Source: Patescibacteria group bacterium
GTDB lineage: Bacteria; Patescibacteriota; Minisyncoccia; UBA6257; 2-01-FULL-56-20
Direction of reading: 5' to 3'
DNA: 36,192 bases
NCBI GenBank assembly: GCA_028865305.1
Contig: JAGWKM010000010.1
Span: 1-36,192 of the forward strand
The position numbers were made by a program, and so were the translations under genes. Position 1 is the stretch's first letter. Every line of letters begins with the position of its first letter. Positions 14,963 to 22,469 of this stretch are shown here, piece by piece. The notes beneath the pieces were generated by a model. The model was not told the origin of the DNA. It searched no databases and saw only the letters and a list, made by a program, of their open reading frames with translations.

Positions 14963-15418
14963 CTATTTGGTGCGAGTGTACATAAGTTGTAAGTCCGGCT
15001 CCCATCCTTTCCCATCCCTATTCATCTCGCCTTTGCTCGCCATGGACTTTCCATCATCGGCTATGGTCAACACCATGCGTTGGGAAAAACCGGGATCGTC
15101 CCGCCGCCACGTCAGCACGTTCCCCCTGAATGAGACGTCATATTTTCTCGACACGCCTCGCTCATCGAAGTGCAGCATAAAGAATTCTCCGGTGGCGTCA
15201 TCGCTGCCGAATATCTCCACGCCATCTGGAAAACGCTCATCGTCGATATGAGCACGGATTATAAGGAACGCGCCTCCTTCGATCCACTCGATCCGCGCCG
15301 ACCCATGGAGCGTTTTATCCGGCACATACGGGTGCGTACCTTCAGTGCTCCATTCCCCAATAATGACCTTAAGGGGTTCTAGCGCGGGGTTTTGTTTTTG
15401 AGCTTTATTTGATGGCAT
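14963..15418 (-). CDS. DUF1579-like/lipocalin-like protein
   Basis: 151 residues, no signal peptide. It begins with a short polar head, then LKVIIGEWSTEGTHPYVPD, an internal WIEGGAFLIIRAHID, VEIFGSDDATGEFFMLHFDERGVSRKYDV, LTWRRDDPGFSQRM and a closing Trp-rich strand (GWEPDLQLMYTR). This order of G-E-W, G-G-A-F and Y/F-D-x-R-G is typical of small beta-barrel proteins grouped with DUF1579. They are widespread in soil bacteria and their function is unknown. Its context, a low-GC gene-poor stretch between a lone cytochrome and a tRNA, suggests acquisition by transfer. Confidence 0.75.
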   Translation of the reverse strand: MPSNKAQKQNPALEPLKVIIGEWSTEGTHPYVPDKTLHGSARIEWIEGGAFLIIRAHIDDERFPDGVEIFGSDDATGEFFMLHFDERGVSRKYDVSFRGNVLTWRRDDPGFSQRMVLTIADDGKSMASKGEMNRDGKGWEPDLQLMYTRTK

Positions 15419-15743
15419 GAGGTTATTCGAATAAAGTTGACCTGTTTGGGATTCGAACTACTTTATCTCTGATTTTACTACGTTTTTAGATTGAAGGTAT
15501 TTTGACCCCTCTAGGACGAACATTCTTCAATCAAATATAACCCTTGCAAATTCTATAGACCTGTCCTGATCCATCGTAACTAAACTAGACTGCTGGCGGA
15601 ATTGGACGTTGTTCGAACTCTTATTTCAAAGACTTTTTGATGAGATTAAGTATATAGGGCCTCATTCATTCTTGACGGGTAATGCATCGTGGCGAACGCC
15701 CTTTCATTCGTAATGGTGAAAACGGTGTCAGGTACACTTTTAA
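15419..15743. other. Gene-free 325-nt stretch
   Basis: AT-richer than the surroundings, no ORF. It contains a tRNA T-arm-like TTGGGATTCGAAC (near 15448-15460) without a foldable tRNA. Just after the stop of the next gene it has GGTGTCAGGTACACT (15725-15739), a short imperfect palindrome resembling repeats often seen near REP-type transposases. Both are weak relic signals. Confidence 0.4.
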
Positions 15744-16103
15744 CTAATGCGAAAACACTTTTGTGAGGATGATAGTAATTAATGACGTGATAGCAGAAGT
15801 AATAGCCGAAATAATTATTATCCGAAGGTCGCTCTTAATAGCAAACCATAATTTTTCATACCAGGGATAAAATTCTGCAAATCCTTTATCCGTTGCGTAG
15901 TAAAAAGGGATGTCGTAATAACTGCCGCTGATATCTCTGTGTTGACGAGGTGTTGTAGCTATGTATCCTCTCGATTGAAGATGACGCACTGCACGTTGAT
16001 CTTGTTTTGCAATTCCATTTACAAAATGAGCTGGAGAAAGTTCTCCTTGTGGAGCTTCAACTAATTCCTTTAAAATTCTTTTCTCATTGGTATTCATGGT
16101 CAT
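15744..16103 (-). CDS. Winged-helix-like protein with C-terminal membrane helix
   Basis: 119 residues. The N-terminal half (about 5-75) looks like a winged helix: NEKRILKELVEAPQ, a middle QDQRAVRHLQSRGYIAT recognition-helix-plus-wing pattern and YYATDKGFAEF. The C-terminus is a single membrane helix rich in Ile (about 92-117: IIIISAITSAITSLITIIL). It may be a membrane-tethered regulator; the target is unknown. The start is set by TAGAAT 6 nt before the ATG at 16103; a second ATG lies two codons later. Confidence 0.65.
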   Translation of the reverse strand: MTMNTNEKRILKELVEAPQGELSPAHFVNGIAKQDQRAVRHLQSRGYIATTPRQHRDISGSYYDIPFYYATDKGFAEFYPWYEKLWFAIKSDLRIIIISAITSAITSLITIILTKVFSH

Positions 16104-16109
16104 TTTCTA

Positions 16110-16115
16110 ATTCTA
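16110..16115 (-). promoter_or_regulatory. -10 box TAGAAT, leaderless arrangement
   Basis: TAGAAT (5 of 6) with 6 nt to the ATG at 16103. Just upstream (16118-16139) is a small palindrome, CCCTCGA-CTTCG-CTCGGG, a type of short interspersed repeat. Confidence 0.45.
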
Positions 16116-16143
16116 GTATCCCTCGACTTCGCTCGGGATGCTT

Positions 16144-16178
16144 GAATTGCTAAGCGCGCTTCGTGCGCAAAGCAATTC
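16144..16178 (-). terminator. Hairpin downstream of tRNA-Gln
   Basis: GAATTGCT (16144-16151) pairs exactly with AGCAATTC (16171-16178), with an inner GCGC/GCGC stem. It lies 8 nt beyond the tRNA 3' end. No T tract follows, so it may be a processing or weak termination signal rather than a classic terminator. Confidence 0.5.
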
Positions 16179-16185
16179 TAAGCAG

Positions 16186-16256
16186 CTGCCGGGCTTGGAT
16201 TCGAACCAAGATGAATGGATTCAGAGTCCACGATCCTACCATTAGATGACCCGGCA
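16186..16256 (-). tRNA. tRNA-Gln (anticodon CTG)
   Basis: Acceptor TGCCGGG/CCCGGCA, D-arm ATC/GAT, anticodon stem GTGGA/TCCAT around loop CTCTGAA (anticodon CTG), T-arm CTTGG-TTCGAAT-CCAAG and discriminator G73. U1-A72 and G73 are typical of tRNA-Gln. The CCA end is not encoded. It reads CAG codons. Its 3' side faces the gene-poor region 14579-16180, as expected if that region were an insertion at a tRNA. Confidence 0.95.
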
Positions 16257-16406
16257 AATTGCCTCTGCATTATAAATATTTCACGGAAATTTCGCAACCA
16301 AAAATCCCTTCGGGAGTTCCTGAATTTTTACGATTGGCATTGTTACCGGCTGCGGACATTTTGCGGTGCGGTTGCGGAGAGCGAACTTCCGCCGCGCTTT
16401 GCCGAA

Positions 16407-18509
16407 TCAAAGTTCCTTCTCCTCCTCCTCTATCTTCCAGATTTCCTTGCCTATGTACCGGTCTACGTAATCGAGATCCTTCACCAACCTTGCTTCGCGT
16501 ATCTTTTCCTCCATTGACAGCTCCCCTTCGAGCTTGGCTTTTTGGACGGTCGATAATTCGAGCTCGAGATCGCGCCGCAGCACGGAAAACCCGCGCCGTA
16601 CGGATTCTTCGGCTTCGCGGATCAGGGCGCTGAACCGCGCTTTTTTCAGCCGGAACTGGCGCGTGTGATGGATGATGGCCGCAAGCAGCACGACGACAAC
16701 CGCGAAGAACAGGATCGCGAGGAGCAGATAGAGCGATTGGTAATCCAGCCGCCAGCCGCCGACCTGGAACGCGGTCGGCTGAACCGAAACATCCACCCGC
16801 GCGGACGGCGCGCTCGATTGCCCGGCGAACTTCAGCTGCGCCCACGCGACGTAGTGCCCCGGATCCAGGAGCTGCGGGAACGAATAGAACCAGTTGCCGT
16901 CAGGGCCGGTTACCGCCGCCCCGTTGAAGGTCTCCCCGGTTTCCGTGTGTTCGATCGTAATCACGACGTCCGCGTTCGGCACGTTCGCCCAGCCACCGAG
17001 ATACAGCACTTCCTTATTGGAAATGGAAGACGGCGCAAGGTTGATGATGGGTGCGTTGACCGCCAATTGGGCAGCGGGATTCTGAACCTGGGCATTGTTG
17101 CCAGTTGCCGCATGCGCCAATGGCCAATGGCCCACGGCCAATGCCCAAGAACAACCGACGGCCAAAACGACCACCGTCAACCGCTTCACCATGTTTTCGA
17201 ACTCCCGCTGTTTTTGCTTCAGTTCCTCGAGTTTCGCGAGGACCTCGGGATGCTGCGCCGCCCCTTGGATCAGGCGTTCATTCATTTCCTCATGCAGGCG
17301 CCATAACCTCCGCAAGAGCAGGATCAAAATCGCAATGACGAGCAACGCCCCGATGCCGAGAAACGGCCACCCGATCGTATACCGGTCCCCGATCCGCAGG
17401 CCGGTATTCGATATGATCTGGAAGAGCGGGGGCGCTATGACCAACCTGACGGTTTCCTGGCGATAATTACCGGCGATATCATACGCACGGACGATAACGT
17501 CATAGTTCCCGAAATTGAGCGGCTGGGAATAAGGGGAATCCGCTTCGATAAACATGGGATTGGACGCATTCGCGGCCGGTTGGTCGAGGGGCACTACCTC
17601 TACTTCGTAGTGGTCGAGGCCCGAAGCGGCATCCGTGGTGCCGAATTCGATAGTCGGCGTCTTATTATCCGTGATCCTGCCGGGCAGGATATTTATTCCG
17701 AATGCCGCCGGCGGAGCATTATCCACATTGACTGCAAAACTTGTCACGCCGCCCCAGACGCCGTTGCGGAACGCTTTGATATGGAAATAATGCACGCCAT
17801 CCGAAAGATGGCTGTAGGAAACCTGCGTCTGCATCCCGAGCGAAATGTCGTCCGGTTCGTCGGTCGGATTATCGCTCATCATATAACTGTAGCCGGCGAC
17901 TCCGGGCTCGGGGGCCCAAGCGAGCGCCACCGTCTCCGTACGGTACCACTTGTTCTGATCCGGGTTTGTCGGCGACGAGACGATCGGCCCTTCCGGCGGC
18001 GGCAGGGTCAGATGGTAAATGCCGTTCGTCACGGCTCCCAAAACGTTCGTCCCTTCGCCATTATTCAGGTAAACATTCGAATTCACGATGCTCACGGCCG
18101 CGACGCCGGTCGCGATGACGCGGAACGTGACGGTCGAAAGCAATCCGGCGTCCGTATTGATGCCTGGGTTCGGGACCGCTCCCTGGAAACTCAATGTCCC
18201 GTTCAGGTTGGAATAGGTCGGCTGGTTCATCCAGATCTGGATGACCGATTGGCCCGAACTCGGCGAAACCACCTGCAGCTTATCAGGCGGAAATGCCAGG
18301 TTGGCCTGGATGGCATTCACTGACTGGCCGCCGGTATTCACGTAAAGCGAAACGGTGAACGTGCTGCCGACGGTGAACGTGCCGGTGGCCGGCCCGAGGT
18401 AAAGGGAAGTGCCCACCGCATGGGCGCGCGAAAGGGGCACAAAAGAGGCGGAGACGCCGATGAACAGGCCCGCCAAAAGGAAAACCGCGAAAATTCTTGG
18501 AATTCGCAT
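16407..18509 (-). CDS. Two-part membrane protein with cohesin domain
   Basis: 700 residues. Signal peptide 1-31 (ending RAHA), cohesin domain about 33-170 (SLYLGPATGTFTVGSTFTVS ... VYLNNGEG), FN3/Ig-like modules to about 355, membrane helix about 375-400 and a coiled-coil tail to 445. A second unit then starts at MVKRLTVVVLA: another hydrophobic stretch (about 447-470), an Ig-like ectodomain (480-590), a helix (600-625) and a long charged coiled coil to the end. It looks like two proteins of the same plan fused in frame. The second hydrophobic stretch is encoded by heptamer repeats (17116-17150). Cohesins bind dockerins; a dockerin protein is encoded three genes upstream on the same strand. 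A TGCTATCAT box (18520-18528) precedes the ATG by 10 nt. Confidence 0.8.
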   Translation of the reverse strand: MRIPRIFAVFLLAGLFIGVSASFVPLSRAHAVGTSLYLGPATGTFTVGSTFTVSLYVNTGGQSVNAIQANLAFPPDKLQVVSPSSGQSVIQIWMNQPTYSNLNGTLSFQGAVPNPGINTDAGLLSTVTFRVIATGVAAVSIVNSNVYLNNGEGTNVLGAVTNGIYHLTLPPPEGPIVSSPTNPDQNKWYRTETVALAWAPEPGVAGYSYMMSDNPTDEPDDISLGMQTQVSYSHLSDGVHYFHIKAFRNGVWGGVTSFAVNVDNAPPAAFGINILPGRITDNKTPTIEFGTTDAASGLDHYEVEVVPLDQPAANASNPMFIEADSPYSQPLNFGNYDVIVRAYDIAGNYRQETVRLVIAPPLFQIISNTGLRIGDRYTIGWPFLGIGALLVIAILILLLRRLWRLHEEMNERLIQGAAQHPEVLAKLEELKQKQREFENMVKRLTVVVLAVGCSWALAVGHWPLAHAATGNNAQVQNPAAQLAVNAPIINLAPSSISNKEVLYLGGWANVPNADVVITIEHTETGETFNGAAVTGPDGNWFYSFPQLLDPGHYVAWAQLKFAGQSSAPSARVDVSVQPTAFQVGGWRLDYQSLYLLLAILFFAVVVVLLAAIIHHTRQFRLKKARFSALIREAEESVRRGFSVLRRDLELELSTVQKAKLEGELSMEEKIREARLVKDLDYVDRYIGKEIWKIEEEEKEL
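17116..17150. repeat. Intragenic heptamer array (GCCAATG type)
   Basis: GCCAATG, GCCAATG, GCCCACG, GCCAATG, CCCAAGA in register. On the minus strand it encodes the hydrophobic LAVGHWPLA-type segment in the middle of the 700-residue protein. Confidence 0.7.
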
Positions 18510-18519
18510 CTCTCTATTA

Positions 18520-18528
18520 ATGATAGCA
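18520..18528 (-). promoter_or_regulatory. Extended -10 box TGCTATCAT
   Basis: TGn plus TATCAT with 10 nt to the ATG at 18509, the same layout as before the M3 peptidase gene. The repeat block lies just upstream. Confidence 0.5.
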
Positions 18529-18550
18529 GATTGGAGTCCGAGTTCTAATG

Positions 18551-18933
18551 ACTAATTAATAACGAATGTGTTGTTGGGGAAATATCTAATTAATAATATC
18601 TAATTAATAATGAATGCGTAATGTCGAATGTCCGTTAGGAATTTAACCTTGGACATTCGTTATTAATTATTAATTAGATATTAGATATTATCGGGGGAAA
18701 TGTCTAATTAATAATATCTAATTAATAACGAATGAATAATGTCCGAATGTCCATCAGACATTTAACACTGGAAATTCGTTATTAATTATTAATTAGATAT
18801 TAGATATTATCGGGGCAATGTCTAATTAATAATATCTAATTAATAACGAACGCCTAATGTCCGAATGTCCATCAGACATTTCTTCCTGGACATTCGTTAT
18901 TAATTATTAATTATTAATTAGACATTAAATATT
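18551..18933. repeat. Block A: three tandem ~118-bp AT-rich hairpin units
   Basis: A partial unit (18551-18580) is followed by units 18581-18697, 18698-18815 and 18816-18933, each ending near CGGGG except the last. Each unit has a left arm of heptamers (TCTAATT, AATAATA, TCTAATT, AATAACG), a loop with CGAATGTCC ... GGACATTCG or AATGTC ... GACATT, and a right arm that is the inverted set of heptamers in a different order. The right edge supplies the TAA stop of the cohesin fusion gene. Blocks B and C at 30942-31138 and 31556-31969 are the same family. Confidence 0.9.
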
Positions 18934-20250
18934 CTTTCTTCGCCGCCAGATAATGCCAACCAAAATACCCGCCAAGACGACAATGGCCGCCGCCTCTCCA
19001 ATCTCCAGCCATAATGCCGGCCAATCGTAGATGATCCGCTCGGCCACATTGCCCGCATTGTCCTCCACCTTGAAATCCACCGCCCATGCATTCCCCGGCA
19101 GCGGCGCCGGGTTCTGCACGGTTATCCAGCCGCCCCAAAACAACAGGGTTTTATATCTCACCTCCGCGTCTTTTACGCCAGAACCGGAGTCGGAAACCAA
19201 AAAACTCAGCAATTTTTGCCCGCTGCCCGAGGGATCGTTGATTATTTTCAGGAATTGGACGGCAGGAAGGGCAGCATCCGCAGTTGCGGCTGCCGGAAGC
19301 GCATTCCCGGCTTCCGATGTCGTTGCGACATCGGCTGCCGGGGACGGCACGATTTCCACGCTTACCGCCTTTCCGCCCGGCACGACTTTCGTCGCCTGGC
19401 CGTCCGCAAGGTAAATGGCCGAATCCCCAATAGAAAATTTGGCCGTGCCGGTCGCGGCCGCTTTGGCGTTCAAGGTCAACAATAACCCGCCGGTGCCGGC
19501 AAATGGCTGGATGGAACCGCCCTCAAAACTGATGGCGCCGGCATCCGCTGTCCCCGGGGTGCCGAATGCCGGCAGCACCGCCGGATTATTCTGCCAAATG
19601 GTTATGATGGAATTCGCGTTATTCGTCTCCTCGACGGAAATCGGCCCCGTGAAATCCACGGTTGCCTCGAAAGCGTTCGCCACGCGGTCCGCATCGAGCA
19701 GGATTTTTACCGGAAAAACAGAGCCGACCGTGGCGGTCGCCGGAGCGGAAAAGTAAATCTGCGTAGCAGCGTGCGCGTAAGAAGGAACAAGGAACAGGAG
19801 ACCGGGAACAAGGGACAAGAGACAGGGAGCAAGAACTGACAGCAGCTGCCATTTTACATTTGTTTTTCTAATCAATCCGTATAACAAACGACCCGCATCT
19901 GAACGAAGTCTTTTTAATTCATTCCCTATTTCTGCAGGGATATACTGAAGACGCCCGGAAAAATCAATAAAATATTCGATTTCTGTAAGCGATCCAAATG
20001 CGATATTATAGAAATGGACTTTATCTCTTTTTGATTTCCGGGTATATCCTTCGGCAATATTTGCCGCTACCGAAACCGCGGCGCGGCGCATCTGTGAAAC
20101 CAAGCCAAATTTTTCATCTGAAGGAAAAGATTTTGTTATTTTATAAATTTGGAATGCCAATTCATCCGCTTTTTGCCAAGCAAGTAATTTTCGGTATGCC
20201 AATTCGTTATTTATAGTTCCTTGTTCCATGTCTCTTGTTCCTTGTTCCAT
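18925..20250 (-). CDS. Fusion: four-helix-bundle (23S-IVP/S23) domain plus cohesin membrane protein
   Basis: About 441 residues from ATG 20250; ATG 20229 is equally possible, and the frame is open to a TTG at 20265. Residues about 15-130 are a four-helix-bundle 23S-IVP domain (RKLLAWQKADELAFQIYK, QMRRAAVSVAANIAEGYTR, HFYNIAFGSLTEIEYFI). The frame then runs without a stop through a heptamer array translated as a signal-peptide-like stretch (VLAPCLLSLVPGLLFLVPS ending YAHA), a cohesin domain (about 163-310: TQIYFSAPATATVGSVFPVK), an Ig-like region and a C-terminal helix with an RRRK tail. IVP proteins are cytosolic and cohesins extracellular, so this looks like an insertion-derived fusion. An independent cohesin product has no obvious in-frame start codon. 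The stop (TAA) lies in repeat block A. Confidence 0.75.
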   Translation of the reverse strand: MEQGTRDMEQGTINNELAYRKLLAWQKADELAFQIYKITKSFPSDEKFGLVSQMRRAAVSVAANIAEGYTRKSKRDKVHFYNIAFGSLTEIEYFIDFSGRLQYIPAEIGNELKRLRSDAGRLLYGLIRKTNVKWQLLSVLAPCLLSLVPGLLFLVPSYAHAATQIYFSAPATATVGSVFPVKILLDADRVANAFEATVDFTGPISVEETNNANSIITIWQNNPAVLPAFGTPGTADAGAISFEGGSIQPFAGTGGLLLTLNAKAAATGTAKFSIGDSAIYLADGQATKVVPGGKAVSVEIVPSPAADVATTSEAGNALPAAATADAALPAVQFLKIINDPSGSGQKLLSFLVSDSGSGVKDAEVRYKTLLFWGGWITVQNPAPLPGNAWAVDFKVEDNAGNVAERIIYDWPALWLEIGEAAAIVVLAGILVGIIWRRRKNI

Positions 20251-20251
20251 C
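19784..20251. mobile_element. IVP cassette bounded by inverted heptamer arrays
   Basis: Left array 19784-19832: GGAACAA, GGAACAG, GAGACCG, GGAACAA, GGGACAA, GAGACAG, GGAGCAA. Right array 20217-20251, read on the other strand, gives GGAACAA, GGAACAA, GAGACAT, GGAACAA: the same heptamer order, inverted. Between them sits the four-helix-bundle ORF. The cassette starts right after the dockerin stop codon and ends in the cohesin signal peptide. Long intervening sequences of 23S rRNA have this same plan (inverted ends plus S23/IVP ORF). Confidence 0.65.
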
Positions 20252-20252
20252 C

Positions 20253-21026
20253 CTACCCCGTCCAATGGTACATCATGATCGAAATGTCCGGGAAATCGAC
20301 TGTCCCGTTATGGTCCAGATCATAGCGCGCGACGGACGGTCCTGAACGCCCGTAGTAATAGAGAAAAATCGAGAGATCTACAAGATTCACTTTGCCGTCG
20401 CAGTTGAAATCACCGATCTTTGCCTGGTTGTCGCAACGTGTCGATTGCGGCGGCACCGGAGGCGTGGAGGTCATGACCGGAACCGAACTCGAGCCGTAAT
20501 ATCCCGTGCCGCCGCCCCCGCCTCCACCGCCACCGCCGCCTGGACCGCCGCCCGCGGCGCACGCCACACTCGCCCGCCAGTCCGTTTGGACCGCGCAATT
20601 AGAACAATCGAAATTGATTTCGCCGAGCGTCGAGCTTCCGGAACTGCCAAGGCCCAAAACGACCGCTTCACCCGTGAATTTGCCGGAGCCGTTGATCGAA
20701 ACGCCTCCGAAATTGATGTAACCCGTATTTTCTCCCCAGGCATAGCCGCCAAGCTGTCCGCTGCAGTTATTCGTCACGCCCGACCCGGCCGGCGAAAGGT
20801 TTATCCAGCCGTAGTTTTCGCTCCAGACATATCCGGCGAGCGTCGATTTCGTCACCTGCACGTTCCCGTTTGTCGCGCCGAAATTCACCCACCCGAGATA
20901 ATCGCCCCAGGCATACTTGCTTGTCGAGTCAATCGTGCCGTCGGAGCCCGAGGCAAAGGCGAAGAAGGGAATGAGGATGAGGGTATAAAGTATTATGTAT
21001 AAAGTATTATGTATACCTTTTTTCAT
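20253..21026 (-). CDS. Secreted dockerin-domain protein
   Basis: 257 residues. The signal peptide (MKKGIHNTLYIILYTLILIP, cleavage near FAFA|SG) is encoded almost wholly by a heptamer array. The body has three or four repeats of the Y-x-W-G-x-x-x-G-W-I/V-N-F-G type (YAWGDYLGWVNFG, YVWSENYGWINLS, YAWGENTGYINFG). After a poly-Gly linker a dockerin type I pair follows (about 203-257): DFNCDGKVNLVDLSIFLYYYG and DLDHNGTVDFPDISIMMYHW, with the Ca-binding D-x-N/D-x-D/N-G loops intact. Dockerins dock to cohesins, and two cohesin proteins are encoded immediately downstream. It could be held on the cell surface by them. Confidence 0.85.
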   Translation of the reverse strand: MKKGIHNTLYIILYTLILIPFFAFASGSDGTIDSTSKYAWGDYLGWVNFGATNGNVQVTKSTLAGYVWSENYGWINLSPAGSGVTNNCSGQLGGYAWGENTGYINFGGVSINGSGKFTGEAVVLGLGSSGSSTLGEINFDCSNCAVQTDWRASVACAAGGGPGGGGGGGGGGGTGYYGSSSVPVMTSTPPVPPQSTRCDNQAKIGDFNCDGKVNLVDLSIFLYYYGRSGPSVARYDLDHNGTVDFPDISIMMYHWTG

Positions 21027-21044
21027 ACCTTATACATTATACTT
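20982..21044. repeat. Heptamer array over the dockerin gene start
   Basis: GGTATAA, AGTATTA, TGTATAA, AGTATTA, TGTATAC, CTTTTTT, CATACCT, TATACAT, TATACTT. The ATG of the dockerin gene (21026) lies inside. The array upstream of it provides a TATAAT 9 nt before the ATG on the minus strand, so both promoter and signal peptide may come from the repeat. Confidence 0.75.
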
Positions 21045-21071
21045 CATGATGCCCCATACCATCAGGGCTGC

Positions 21072-22469
21072 TCAGTTGCTGATTGACCCCTGCGGCGTTA
21101 TGGTAAGCGTGGACGGAGATAAGAAATTCACGAGGGCCGCGGAATAGACGGTGGATTGATAATTAAAATTCTGGTCGCGGCCGCCGACAAAAAGAATATA
21201 ACCATTGTAGCTCGCCCCCGAAGCTATATAATTTTGCCTTGGCAATGGCTTGCCGACCACCCAATCCCCCAACGTACCATCATTATTTATTTTGGCATAA
21301 TCAACCTCCTGGGTAATTGACCAATTATTGAAACCACCCATGGAATAAAGATAACCCTGGTTCGCCGCAAGCGCCTGGTCAAATGCGCTCGAAGGCAAAG
21401 AGGCCGTTTGCGTCCAGGCCCCAATGCTGCCGTCCGCATTCATCCGCGCAAACCACACCGATGAGGTAGCCCCTAAGCCGCCGTATCCTCCGACGATATA
21501 AAGATAACTGCCGGCAATCACGGCCGATCCGTAGCCCGTCAGCGGAGACGATGTCGTATTCCAATTTCCCAATGTTCCGTCGGTCTTGATTTTCGCGTAG
21601 AAGATTTGATTTAAGGGAATAGAATATGCACCAACGCCTCCGATGGAATATACGTAACCGTTCGCGGCAACGCCGGCATTATTGGTTACCGTGGTCGGCA
21701 ATGGTAACGTGGCCGTCCACGACCCCAGAGACCCATCATTGTTAATTTCGGCAAAATTCACCGTAGAAGTATAGGCATGCCATGTATTTGAGTTATATCC
21801 GCCCATGGAATAAAGATAACCGCCGTAGGCCGCCGCGCCTTGCACATAAACCGTAGCCGGCAATGAAGCAGCCGGCGTCCAGTTGCCCAGGGTCCCATCG
21901 GCATTAATATGGGCGTAATACACGGAATTGTACGGACCATTGCCATATCCGCCTACTATATAGATATAATTGCCATACACGACCGTCGAACCGGAATCGG
22001 GCTGCGGCAAGGATTGCTGCTGGTTCCAGGATGCGATAGAACCGTTGCCATTGCACGTTTTCAGGGTGACGAGATCGGATTGTCCCGAAACCTGGCCGCT
22101 GATCGGGCTGAATATCACATCAGCCGCAGAACCGAAATCCGGCTTGGTAAAACAGATGCCAAATGGCAATTGATAGGTGCCGGCAAGGAGAGAAGAAGAG
22201 CTGAATCCGACAGTCCCCGAAACGGCAAACAAGGTTACGCTTGGTGCGGCCGGGTTGGTATTGTCGAAATGCACGCCCCAAGCCAAACCCTGATCGCCGG
22301 AAACCGAACGTGATTGAGCTTGCCGAAGAAGCGCCCCGACCTGTATGGCAGAACTATTAAGCGTGGCCTCTTTCTGTGATCCGTAAAGGTTCAGGTAGGC
22401 CACAACGCCGATCACGATCATGATCGCGACCACAATCAGCATCTCGGCCATAGTGAAGCCCTTTCTCAT
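21072..22469 (-). CDS. Type IV pseudopilin with inserted six-repeat kelch-like propeller
   Basis: 465 residues. Prepilin leader MRKGFTMAEMLIVVAIMIVIG (cleavage after the Gly, +5 Glu present) and a GspH-like pilin domain to about 137 (VIFSPISGQVSGQSDLVTL). Then six repeats, each with V/I-GG-Y and an N-x-D-G-x-L/I-G-x-W turn (about 145-445). At the end the single strand STLTITPQGSI looks like the last pilin strand. The propeller therefore seems inserted in a pilin loop. It would be displayed on a pilus-like fibre and bind a ligand, perhaps a sugar or surface. ATG follows the TAG of the upstream ligase gene without a gap, so translation is probably coupled. Confidence 0.85.
   Translation of the reverse strand: MRKGFTMAEMLIVVAIMIVIGVVAYLNLYGSQKEATLNSSAIQVGALLRQAQSRSVSGDQGLAWGVHFDNTNPAAPSVTLFAVSGTVGFSSSSLLAGTYQLPFGICFTKPDFGSAADVIFSPISGQVSGQSDLVTLKTCNGNGSIASWNQQQSLPQPDSGSTVVYGNYIYIVGGYGNGPYNSVYYAHINADGTLGNWTPAASLPATVYVQGAAAYGGYLYSMGGYNSNTWHAYTSTVNFAEINNDGSLGSWTATLPLPTTVTNNAGVAANGYVYSIGGVGAYSIPLNQIFYAKIKTDGTLGNWNTTSSPLTGYGSAVIAGSYLYIVGGYGGLGATSSVWFARMNADGSIGAWTQTASLPSSAFDQALAANQGYLYSMGGFNNWSITQEVDYAKINNDGTLGDWVVGKPLPRQNYIASGASYNGYILFVGGRDQNFNYQSTVYSAALVNFLSPSTLTITPQGSISN

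Noticed and set aside
15440-15470. A second tRNA (T-arm-like GATTCGAAC)
   Set aside because: No matching acceptor, D or anticodon arms can be formed around it.
18551-18933. CRISPR-like regular repeats
   Set aside because: Units are inverted-arm hairpins in direct tandem with no unique spacers, and no cas gene is present; blocks B and C are the same.
18925-19138. Separate small plus- or minus-frame gene at the cohesin 3' end
   Set aside because: An alternative frame of the cohesin gene with no independent start signal.
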